Source: Ampelocalamus luodianensis
Lineage: Eukaryota; Streptophyta; Magnoliopsida; Poales; Poaceae
Reading direction: 5' to 3'
Length of the DNA: 64,000 nucleotides
Assembly (NCBI GenBank): GCA_036346255.1
Contig: CM070632.1
Location: forward strand, 49,674,896-49,738,895
Under the pieces are notes generated by a model. That model saw only the letters and a program-made list of their open reading frames with translations. It ran no database searches and had not been told where the DNA came from. Shown here piece by piece: positions 1 to 9,266 of this stretch. Position 1 is the stretch's first letter, and each line of letters opens with the position of its first letter. Both the position numbers and the translations under genes were made by a program.

Positions 1-245
1 TTGTTTTTTGGACATTTTGGCTTTCTTTGAGATCAACCTGGATACTTCCTTCAAGGCAAAATTGGGTAGAAGACATTCAACTTTTGCACCCTTAGCTGAT
101 AGACACCTAAAAATCATCATGTCTTTGCCAAAAAGTACTAAAATTGTCTATTTGTTGTAGGACATTGAGGCGATTATTATATTATTTTCAGGTGGGAGAG
201 GAGAGAGAGAGAAAGCATACGAAATGTCCATTTTGCCCTTCGGTC

Positions 246-337
246 TCCTTCCTCTCCTCCTCTTCCTCCCTAGCCGAACCAGCCTGGATCCGTCTCCTCT
301 CCTCCTCTTCCTCCATAGCCGAACCAGCCTGGATCCG
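246..337. repeat. Two-copy 45-bp tandem repeat
   Basis: Two adjacent units (about 246-292 and 293-337) share the CTCCTCTTCCTCC tract followed by AGCCGAACCAGCCTGGATCC. The surrounding 1-1283 is otherwise low-complexity, pyrimidine-rich sequence. Its open frames are Ser/Pro-rich with no recognisable domain, so I call no gene there. Confidence 0.75.
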
Positions 338-1283
338 GCCATGGGCCGCCGGATACAGCCGCCATCGCGCCCTCAAGCTACCTCCACCGCCGGGTCCTCC
401 TCTTCACACCGCCTCCCCCTCACCACAGCCGTCGCCCCTCGCCTCCTCCGCTGCCACCACCCACCGCCACCTCCCCTGCTCTCTCTCTCTCTTTCTCTGC
501 GTCAATGTGCAGTACTGTGCTGCACCGAGCCTGGCACTGTAGACAGTAGCCAGACCGACTGATCGAGCCAGCAACTTTGCATTGGGAGCATTGAGGTAAT
601 TTTACAAAATTTCTCTCTCCTAATCAGCCGGATATATTATTTTAATAAGAGGGGTATCTAATAGCAAATAGCTACAAATTTTTAGTGTCTTTTGGCCGAG
701 ACACGATTTTTGGGTGTCCATCGGGCATCAGTTAAGAACGCAAAAGTTGAGTATCCTGTAGCCAATTTTGCCCTTTATTCAGTGGAAGTTTGCCATTTTG
801 ATTTTGCACAAGCACATAGGACATGTCCTACTCCTATCCCACTTCCAAAATTAGTAACAACTAACAACTGTTTCTGCAGACTGCAGAGTAAACCATTAAG
901 CTAAAGATATTGCAGTTTGTGAACTACCTAAGGTCTTATCTATCTTTGATTCCTCTGGAAATGTCTGTCATATTCTCCACACATAATTGATCGTTGGCTC
1001 CTTGCTACTTTTGCTCACCCCACTCATGCACAGGGCACATAACCAGTTGTCTATGTGCCAACAATTCAAAACAACGACAGGCATGGTTCTAAAAAAATGC
1101 AGATATCAGCCTCGTGTCCATACCAGATGCAGTCTGTCTCTCTGACATACCAGATGCTGAATATCAAGCGATGTACCACTATGATTTGTTTGAGTATTGA
1201 TTTTTTAGATTTATGTTTAAATCTAAATGTCTGTGTGATGTACGCTAGTACATCAGGGGATAAACACCGCAGAAGAGAGACCG

Positions 1284-1615
1284 ACAGCGAAGGTTAGAAG
1301 AAAGAACTGCGCTTAGAGGAGAGGGCCCATGCCAGGGAGGAAGGGACTTAGCTAGGAGAGGGATAGACTTGAGGAGGAACTTCTTAACTCATTCCCTTTA
1401 TATAGGGACAACACCTAACAATTCAATCTAAACGGAACAACAGTGAAGGTTAGAAGAAAGAACTGCGCTTAGAGGAGAGGGCTCATGCCAGGTAGGAAGG
1501 GACTCAGCTAGGAGAGGGATAGACTTGAGGAGGAACTTCTTAACTCATTGGTTGCTTAAGCTCAATGATAATACGCCCTTTATATAGGGACAACACCTAA
1601 CAATTCAATCTAAAC
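1284..1615. repeat. Tandem duplication of a 150-175-bp segment with TATA-like box
   Basis: Unit 1 (about 1284-1433) and unit 2 (about 1440-1615) are nearly identical, except that unit 2 has an extra stretch of about 25 bp before the shared CCCTTTATATAGGGAC. The TATATA inside a short inverted context resembles the promoter part of a plant retrotransposon LTR, probably on the minus strand, but I could not fix LTR ends or a target duplication. From 1616 to 2788 I see only AT-rich sequence without coding signals. Confidence 0.6.
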
Positions 1616-2788
1616 TTTCCATGTAAAGATAAGATTACTTCCCATCTACTGAAGATAAGATTTTAATTTAAAGATATTATCTTGCTAACCAGGATAATTA
1701 AATTTATCCCTAAGCCTACTTAGCGGGCCCTAGTATTGTGGCAGCTGCTCCCCTAGGTGTGCCACCTCCATGGTCCGTAAAGGGCTGCACACCTCCTGCC
1801 ATGTGCTGGCGTTGCTGCCGGCCGGCCATAATGTGCACATGACAGTCTAGGTACAAGTACAACTAGATTATTTTGCTGATTTATTATAACTATGACACTG
1901 TTATTTTCTTGCAATAGGCAAGTCATGACTCATGAGTGAGACTGACACATTTGGGGCAATTTTAGCAGCTAGGAGTAGGAGGGTAGTTTATTGGGAACAA
2001 TGAAATCTAACTCGAATTCTCCCAAAACAATAGAATAATTTGTACTCTTGCACTGTATTTAAAATCTTAGTATAAAGTTTGCATTCTGGTGTCTTGATTC
2101 TTGTTGTATAAAATTATATATATGACTATATTGATACTGCTACAATATACTGGATGTCAGTCTGATGTATCAGCGAGTACATTTTCTTGGTAACAATGAT
2201 ACTCTACTGGTTTTGTCAATTTTTAGAACTCTTAGTGAAATCCCTGGTATGACACATATATGCAAGCAAATGTATAACGAATACAGTTGCTATTAGTTAA
2301 TGGAATCTTGCTTTGTTCCGTTCCTTCTGGATAATTATTCTCTGACAAGTTATTGCCCAAATGACTGTCGTGCTGTAACTAGTTACTAGAAGTTAGCCAG
2401 CACCAAATGGTTGTTGTTCTCTGCGTGTGTGTAGGTTTCATAAATAATTACCGAAAAGGTTGAAGTGATCAGTTTTGCATTCTATATGAGAACAAACTAT
2501 TCATACTTTTCTATAGAAAGCTTATATGTTCCATAAAGGAAAAGATTATGTAAAATGACATGGGCCAATAATGTCATCATACTCCAACACCCAAAAAAAC
2601 ATATCCCCATCATAGTGAGTTAAACTGTAAGAAGCGTGTTAGAGAAACGAACAACATTCCAGGGGCGAATGGTACGATTAATCACATAAAAAATTAAGGT
2701 AGTAGTTGTAGTATCTATTATGATAATCATATTATTAAAGGTGGCACTTAAAAGCAGCAAAAAATACTATAGCTAAAAGAAAACTTAC

Positions 2789-2910
2789 ACATGTTGCAAG
2801 GTGGCATGGAAGATGATACTCCCAACAGCATTCACAAGTCCAAAAAGCGCCAAAAGAATGCTTGGAACATTAGAGATATTGTTGTAGAATTCTGTAATAT
2901 ATGATTGCAT
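2789..2910 (-). pseudogene. Alkaline ceramidase gene fragment (N-terminal exons, internally deleted)
   Basis: Read on the minus strand, these 40 codons start at a Met and run through SYITEFYNNISNVPSILLAL and FGLVNA into SIIFHATLQHV, then stop at a good donor (GTAAGT, 2783-2788). This matches the N-terminal part of plant alkaline ceramidase (the YPC1/ACER-like family), a multi-pass ER/Golgi membrane hydrolase that cleaves ceramide to a sphingoid base and a fatty acid. Family members carry about 20 more residues between LVNA and the GS(M/I) segment. Here that piece is missing, as if an exon or internal segment was dropped. No downstream exons (catalytic His/Asp region) are visible, so I read this as a captured or decayed fragment. 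The match is from memory of the family, not a search. Confidence 0.55.
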
Positions 2911-2956
2911 AGTTCTGCCCCGGATAAAATCTCTCACACACACAATCAACAAAGTC

Positions 2957-3124
2957 ATGGCAGAATTGGAGAATAAATTTGTTGATCAACTTGAGGCAAT
3001 GGAGCATGAACCCCTTGCCACAGAGGAAGAAGATGTTAGGCTCTCTACTGGGATCGGTGTGGCGCCCAACCTTCGCCGCCGATCGAAGCCGCCGCAGAGC
3101 GAAACCGACGGCGCAGAACCCTAG
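2957..3124 (+). other. Small coding-like ORF, 55 aa, unknown
   Basis: ATG at 2957 opens a 55-codon frame that ends in TAG at 3122-3124. Its first 30 residues are acidic and helix-prone (MAELENKFVDQLEAMEHEPL, then several Glu/Asp), then it turns basic. It lies head to head with the ceramidase fragment and runs into a GC-rich block. The composition looks coding, perhaps a first exon of another captured gene, but I recognise no family and chance is possible. Confidence 0.2.
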
Positions 3125-4068
3125 CCGCAACATGGAGATAGATGAGCACATAGAATCCTGTGAACGAGTGAAGGAGGGGGCGAGGAGAACGAATCAGGAG
3201 GGAGCCAGTGGAACGGGGGCGCTTGAGCAAGCCAGGCGACGGCGGCACCCGGGCGAAGGGGAGCAGGAGGGAGGGGAGAATGGGAGTGCCACCTCGCAGA
3301 ACCCTCACCTCCGCAACTCGCGCATCGCTGGTCCAGGAGGCACCGAGGCGGCGGCTTGGGAGGGATACTGAGAGGGCGGCTGGGGAAGGAGATCAAGGGG
3401 GGCGGCGGGGGGAAGAATAGGGAGGGACTAGCGACACTGACGGAGAGGGGCGGTAGAGGAGGGAGAGGAAGGGAATAGGAGCTGGACGCGAGGCGAACCA
3501 AGGGGGCCGGAGGCGCATGGGAGAGAGAAGGTGGAGAGGAGGACGGAGGCCAGGCGACACGACGCAATGCAAGGCGACCGGTGGTACCGGCAGCGGTGGC
3601 CTAGGTGGGCGCAAGGCGAAGGGACGGAAGGGAAGGGAGGCGTCGAGGTGGCGACTGGGGAAGGAGACCGAGGGGGCGGGTGGAGGGGAAAGTAGCGAGG
3701 GGAGGAGCGGTGGAACGGGATCGAGCGAGCAGACAGGAGGAGAGAGATGGGTGGGATTAGGGTTTGTGCGCTCCACGTGATGCCTGCCGTCCGATGATGA
3801 TCCGCACGCATCCGGAGGGCCTCTGCACTCCACACGATCTCAGCCGCCTGGCGACGATCCGACAGCCCATTTTTTTGGGGTGGTGTGTACCGCGCGGGGA
3901 GGGTGCCCTTTCCACCAAGGTTTAATGTTAGTTATGCTTTCTTGAGTGCCTAAGTTCTTGATTCTTATCTTGAGCTATTTCGCCCTTTCATTAGTTTTGA
4001 GTAATTAATTGACACACCAAAGCTATTGCATATCGACTCAAGAAAAAAGAAAAAAATGAATGTATTTG
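3125..4068. other. GC-rich block without convincing gene
   Basis: From about 3050 to 3880 the sequence is rich in GGCGG/GAGGAGG. It supports long frames on both strands (Pro/Ser-rich one way, Arg/Gly-rich the other) because stops are rare, not because a protein is encoded. The block ends sharply near 3890 at AT-rich sequence. It lies between two gene fragments and could be captured 5' UTR or first-exon sequence. Confidence 0.5.
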
Positions 4069-4404
4069 ATGTTGTCGAATTCTCTGAAAGCTGTTGCGGG
4101 GAAGATCCCCAGCCATTTTAGGCTCCTGTGTAAAGCCTTGCTGCATTGTATAACAATGTTGGTTCTTTTATTTTTCTGACACAGCTCCATTTCTGTGCAG
4201 TTTCTCGATGGATGGGTTATTTTCGCCGAATATGCTAGACCCAGACCACCGCCGCAGCAACCAGAGACAACTTCGCAGCCGTAACAATCATGGGGCCCTC
4301 CATACGGTTCCTGGGGTGCACAGTGGATGAAGAAACATTCGTGGGACACACTATCTGGCTGTGGGGCTGACAGCAGATCAACAAGCCATCAATTCTACAG
4401 TTAG
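4069..4404 (+). pseudogene. RNA-binding (RRM) protein gene fragment, first and last exons only
   Basis: An exon-like segment starts at ATG 4069 (MLSNSLKAVAGKIPSHFRLL, mitochondrial/plastid leader-like) and reaches a GTAAAG donor at 4130. After only about 70 bp, an acceptor (TGTGCAG, ending 4200) opens a frame reading FLDGWVIFAEYARPRPPPQQ. That resembles the end of an RRM domain (RNP1-distal strand, 'G..LDGR.I.V..A') followed by a Pro/Gln-rich tail. The tail meets a TAA at 4282-4284, then stays open to TAG at 4402-4404. The central RRM exons are absent from the short intervening sequence, so no functional RRM protein can be made. Organelle-type small RRM proteins are the likely source. Family assignment is an inference. 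Confidence 0.4.
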
Positions 4405-6930
4405 TCTATAGCTATCGTTTTGTCCCAGGTGTGAACGCCATTTCCCATCCAATATTCTTATCGTGTTGGAGTGGTCATTTACTCGCATCCATGGTTTCCA
4501 CATGGAGAAGCGCTTGTCAAACCGAGTATGGACCAAACAAGTATTGCTATCAACGCACAACTGACAAGCAGCTCCAAACCTTTGCTAATAATGTTCCCTG
4601 TCCTGCTTGTCGTGGCGCTTATCAGCTGATGGCATGTCCTGGCACTGTAATGGCCGGATACTGACTCGTAGATCAGAATAAGAACACGTTCACAGGGTAA
4701 GGGAAGGTACAGCTGAATTAATCCGTCATCCTTGATGGCGATGGTGACCCTGACCTGCACAGTGCAATTCATTTGTGATCAACAGTGCATGCACCTGTGT
4801 TGCGTCCTGTTCTTGTCTCCGCATTTGATTTTTGCCATCTTCTTATCAGAATTATCACCTCTACCATGAGCCTTGTGCTGCTTGATATGGTTTGTTCTGT
4901 GTGTATCCCTGTCCTTAGGGTGTGCAACGTTGCCTGATAGTCGAGGCTGAGTTTACTTTTTGGATGTTAAGAGCTCACACCAACCTTGCACCACCAAGTC
5001 TTTGAAAAAATTGCTGGACTCGATTCCATATTTCCATTACAAGGTCCGGCTCTGGATACGTTGAACTCGGACATCAATTATTGCAAACGGTGGGGAAAGT
5101 AGTTTAGGAAATCATTTTTTACTCCCGAGTGGATCCCACCACAGAGGCTAAACATTGCACGTGTTTTTTTTTTTTGCGCTAGATCCGGCTTAATTGCCTT
5201 TTTTTTAGCTACTTAACACACTAATATATATCACTTGTTACTAAGGGTTATTACAACAGTATTCTGGTGATATGGAGGAGATAAGGTAAGTTTGTTTCTA
5301 GATGAAGAAATAAACAAATTGTTGATATCAAGACACAATAAACAATAAAATAGTTATTGGAGACTTGTTTGTTACCTAAAAACCTGTTTTGTGTATAGCA
5401 ATTAAAGTAGGATTTAAAGTCTTAGATATAAGCTCAAGAAATATTCTATTAGAAGTTTTGTTTCTTTTTATTAAATTGAATACTCTCTCCTATTAGTAAC
5501 AAACTAAGAAATAAATTATTATAGATGCTCTTAGTTCTTACCATTGGTACACCTGGGATCCTCCTCCATTGGTGTACTTACAGTTACTGATAGTCTGAAG
5601 ATTTCAGTTACACGGATAGTGTTCTTGTCGAGTTTTCTGTTGCACATTCTTCTCATCAGAGGTATTGCCTGTACCATGCATGAACCTTGTGCTGCTTGCC
5701 TGACGCAGTCTGCATTACTGTGCATGCCCGTCTCATGTTCTTACGTTGATTTGTCCACCTGTAGCCTGGGCGCTTGCCCGCTTGGGCCGGCGCCTCCGCG
5801 AGTGTTCCCACGGCCCGTCTGGTCACGCCGGCGAGCCAGCGACCACCATTGTCGACATCACTGACGGCGACACCTTCCCTCGCCGCTGCACTCGTGGCAG
5901 CGTAATATCTGCTCCACCTGTAGAGATGCATCCACCTGAGATACGCAGGCGGAGGCGCGGCCTGGGCGTGGCCACACAGTCTCTCCCTCTCTCGTCGTCG
6001 CCGTCGGCCTGTCGCGGTGCCCGGCCCAGGCGATGCATCGATGATCATTCAGGGAATCGGAGTGAGCCTGAAAGCATGGAGTCATGGAGAGATGGCGAGA
6101 GATGGCGAGAGGCGCCCGGCGCCGCAGGGAAACCACGGCGTCGCGATACGTGGGCATGGTATAGATGCACAGCATTACCGTACGTGTTGTCGTTAACATC
6201 AATGGATTTTTTTTCCCGATCCCTGATTAGACACTGGACATGATGACCAATCTCTCCCATTTCTTTATACTAATAAAGAAAAAGAGAAAAAGCCAAGGCT
6301 TCCGTAATCCCTACGTACTCCAGAGAACAGCGTACGTATATATATACGCACCCAGACAGAATACGCCTCCGCCGCGTCGACCCCTACTTCCCTGTCCGGC
6401 ACCACTACCACCCACTTGGCGGCCCGGGAATACATACATACAGCCAGGAATTTAGAAGACTCGGGACAAACTTTTATACGGAAGTACAATGAAATTCAGC
6501 ATTTAACATAACTAATTATATTAAAATATCTTCGAATTCTCGAGTTCTAATTGAAGAAACTACACATGGATCGTCCTGGTGATGAGTCCATCGTCTCCCA
6601 CTGCCCACGCCACCCACAGATCTAGCCCACACGCTGATGAGTCCATCGTCTTCCTCCCTCCGAGCTCCTGTCTTCTCACGCATGCGCATGCGGTCGCGGA
6701 GGTACCTAGGGGTAGGTCCCTAGGTACATCCGGGGCAACTGCCATGGATCCCCTGGTGGTAGTTCCGCCACTAGTTGCATTGCACTTGCACCACACGATA
6801 TGATGGAGAAATACCTAGAGATCGACGTCATGGCATTGGCGAATGCGTCGACAATTTCACGTTCCCGAGGCTACCCTGGACCACCCTAGTGCAAACCGAG
6901 GGCATTTCGGTCATTTCCCACCCGTGCAAG
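4405..6930. other. Gene-free stretch with a short dispersed direct repeat
   Basis: I see no supported gene. Two copies of a segment of about 55 bp (near 4838-4890 and 5646-5700), sharing the TTCTTxTCAGA...TACCATG...GAACCTTGTGCTGCTTG pattern, suggest a diverged duplication of flanking or 3' UTR material. Another 18-bp repeat, CTGATGAGTCCATCGTCT, occurs near 6580 and 6634. A GC-rich patch at 5770-6050 has open frames but no recognisable domain. Confidence 0.5.
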
Positions 6931-6933
6931 CCC

Positions 6934-6940
6934 TATAAAA
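6934..6940 (+). promoter_or_regulatory. TATA box upstream of the small two-exon gene
   Basis: CCCTATAAAAGCAG is a canonical plant TATA box. It is followed at 6951 by CACGTG (a G-box core) and by a transcribed-looking leader that contains a long (GA)n tract at about 7079-7140. It lies about 250 bp upstream of the coding region starting near 7160-7187, which fits a start site near 6965. Confidence 0.6.
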
Positions 6941-7186
6941 GCAGCCCCAGCACGTGACACCGCAGGCACGCTCTCCATCTCGCACACAACTGCTTATATG
7001 GTTGGCTGATTTAGCTAGCTCAGGCTACTCGTAGCCAGTGGCACTTCCGTAAATAGACGCAGACATTCCGTTGCCCTAGAGAGAGAGAGTGAGAGAGACA
7101 TAGTATCATATCGGGAGAGATCTAGAGAGAGAGAGAGAGAGGGAGGGGGGAGGGGCAAGATAGCGGGGTGGGTGCGCAGGAAGCTG

Positions 7187-7697
7187 ATGAGGCTCCTGTC
7201 GTTCGTGCCCTGCGGCTGCCGTGCGGGACCCATCGACGACGCGCCGCCCGCCGCCCTGCCGGCGGAGCAGCAGCTGGCCAAGTGCTCCTCCGGCGACGGA
7301 GGCGCAAGGAGGAGGCGGGGGAGGGCAAGGTCGCTGGGCTCGCCGCAGTGGCGGCCCTCGCTCGGGGAGATCTATGAGGAGTACAGCACCGCCGAGGCAG
7401 GCAAGGCCGGCGGGCTCGCCGAGGCCGGCAAGGCCGGCGGGCTCGCCCCGGCGAGGGCCGGAAAGCCGGCCGCCAGGGTGCGGCGCCGCTCGCACAGCGA
7501 TGGATACCGGTATGCATTTGACGCATCACGCATGCATGTCATCTCTCTCTCTCTCTCTCAGATATAGTTAGAAACACAGGACAATCTCTCTCTCATGGTG
7601 TACTGTGATCCAACCTAATTACATGCATGCGTGATACAGGCACGTCGAGAGCGCGTCGTCCATGCCAGCGTTCGCACCGGCGGCGTTCCTGTTCTGA
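7187..7697 (+). CDS. Small basic protein of unknown function, two exons
   Basis: Exon 1 is 7187-7509 and exon 2 is 7640-7697. The intron 7510-7639 has a GTATGC donor and a TACAG acceptor and splits a CGG codon in phase 2. The product from ATG 7187 is 126 residues. It begins MRLLSFVPCGC, has an SPQWRPSLGEIYEEY segment and a repeated Glu/Ala-Gly-Lys-Ala-Gly-Gly motif (about residues 70-85), and ends SSMPAFAPAAFLF. The conserved-looking Ser-His-Ser-Asp-Tyr stretch before the junction and the hydrophobic FLF terminus suggest a real plant-specific family, but I do not recognise it. The in-frame codon at 7160-7162, in good start context (AAGATAGCGGGG), is ATA instead of ATG, so translation may now begin nine codons later. 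A TATA box lies upstream. Confidence 0.6.
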
Positions 7698-7994
7698 TGG
7701 TGCTGATGATGACGATGGCCTCGACCGATCGATGATGACGAAAAGTACCGAAGCGAACTGGACATCTGTATACAGATTATTATTATCTATTTATTGCAGG
7801 ACTAAAGATTTATATACGTATCCCGCAAATAATCCATCTGCTTCGATCTTCGTGTGATTGTATACCTGCATGTACGTATGATGCATGTATATAGATATAT
7901 ATGGTTGCCTGTACTGTGTATGCACCTATGTAAATCTTCTCTCATGGTGTAAATCTCAAGCACATATTAACTAATATAGTGGTGAAAAATAGAA

Positions 7995-8350
7995 GGGACT
8001 GTTTATTTATAAGGTGACTGAAATTTTTTTAACCATAAGTTATTTGTTGTGATCATTAGATCAATATCTAATCATATAACACATCAATCTCTACGCAAAT
8101 CCAATGCTCACAACAAATGATTTAAATTTAAGAAAATTTCAGAAGACTTAAAACTAGCCAGACTCTAAATAGAATATGAGATTGTCTATTCGTAAGGTGG
8201 CTGAAATTTTATTAAGCATAAGTCGCATGTTTTATCCATTGGATCAATATCCAATCATATGACACATCAATCTCTACATAAATCTAATGGTCACAACAAT
8301 TGACTTAAACTTAAGAAAATTTCCGACGACTTAGAAATAGCAAATCTGAT
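7995..8350. repeat. Tandem pair of palindromic MITE-like units
   Basis: Two head-to-tail units (about 7995-8168 and 8178-8350) each begin AAGGTG(A/G)CTGAAATTTT. Each ends with its inverse, AAAATTTC(A/C)GA(A/C)GACTTA, and has an inner inverted pair around TTGTTGTGATCA/GCTCACAACAA. Each unit can fold on itself over most of its length, as MITEs do. A clean target duplication is not visible, so the superfamily is open. Confidence 0.65.
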
Positions 8351-9266
8351 AGAATATATATCAACTTAGTTTCTATTTGACGAAATTGGCATGGATTTTT
8401 TTTGTTGAGAATTGAATACTACTTTTTAGATTTTTAGATATTTTGTAGAATCCCTCTAGATTTCGATCCTACTTACATGCTCCTCCAGTTCTCCCCCATC
8501 CTTCTCCATCGATCCAGCAAGCCATTTCTCCCTTCTCCATGGATCAGCAAGACCTTCCTATTCCCATATCTCTCCACAGCACCAACGACCGATTCACAAC
8601 GACCGCAGGCAGCCGGCGAGGAGGCGCGGCAACAAGTGAGCGAGTCGATGGCGGCTGTGTTCCTCCCATCTGCGAGACTCGCAGCCGCGTGGCCGTAGGG
8701 GAGCATGCCGCGACAGCCCGACGAGCGCAAAGCCCAGGGCGAGCATGGTGGTGAGCGTGAGGCTGTAGGCGAGAGCGGCCATGGAGTCCCAGCCTCCCAG
8801 GCGAGTGCGGCAGAGTGCGGCCGGCCGGTGTTCTTGTTGTCGGCAAGCTCTCTGGCGGCTCTCCAACCGTTCCAATATGTTTGTGGATTTGATTGAAATT
8901 TGTTTTTCTTTTTGCGAAACTTGATTGATACTCTCTTGATACCCGCTTTAATTACTGGAACCTTTTACAGAACTCTCTGAAAATTGGACTTGTATTGGAA
9001 CTCGGTTGAAACTCTTCTGGATCTTGAAGTTTTAGCTTCCAAACTTGTGTTCTAGTTTTGAAACCCTTTGAAATGTGCTTCAAACTCGATATTGAAACGT
9101 GGCTGAAACTTGGTTGAAACCTTGAAATTCATTCTTGAAGACTGAAGTTTCAGTTTTGAAACTCTTCAAACCTCAAGTTTCAATGTGTCCATTTCTAAAA
9201 CTTTTTTTTTTTATAAAACTATGTTTCAAACTGGAAACTTGCTGAAACATGGCATTTTGAAACTTA
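8351..9266. other. Degenerate GAAAC-rich sequence, no gene
   Basis: From about 8890 the sequence is built of loosely repeated TTGAAAC/CTTGAAAC words, continuing to 9470. The 8473-8900 part has open frames on both strands but they are compositionally GC-biased shadows without domains. I see no gene. Confidence 0.5.

Noticed and set aside
3121..3835. Long Pro/Ser-rich and Arg/Gly-rich open frames on both strands
   Set aside because: They exist because the block is GC-rich with few stops. There is no domain, and the frames on opposite strands are equally long.
5746..6243. 165-codon frame in a GC-rich patch
   Set aside because: No recognisable domain, several equally long overlapping frames on both strands, no splice or promoter support.
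8473..8896. Overlapping 70-100-codon frames on both strands near CTCCATGGATCAGC
   Set aside because: No frame is favoured by domains or splice sites; this looks like non-coding GC-rich sequence.
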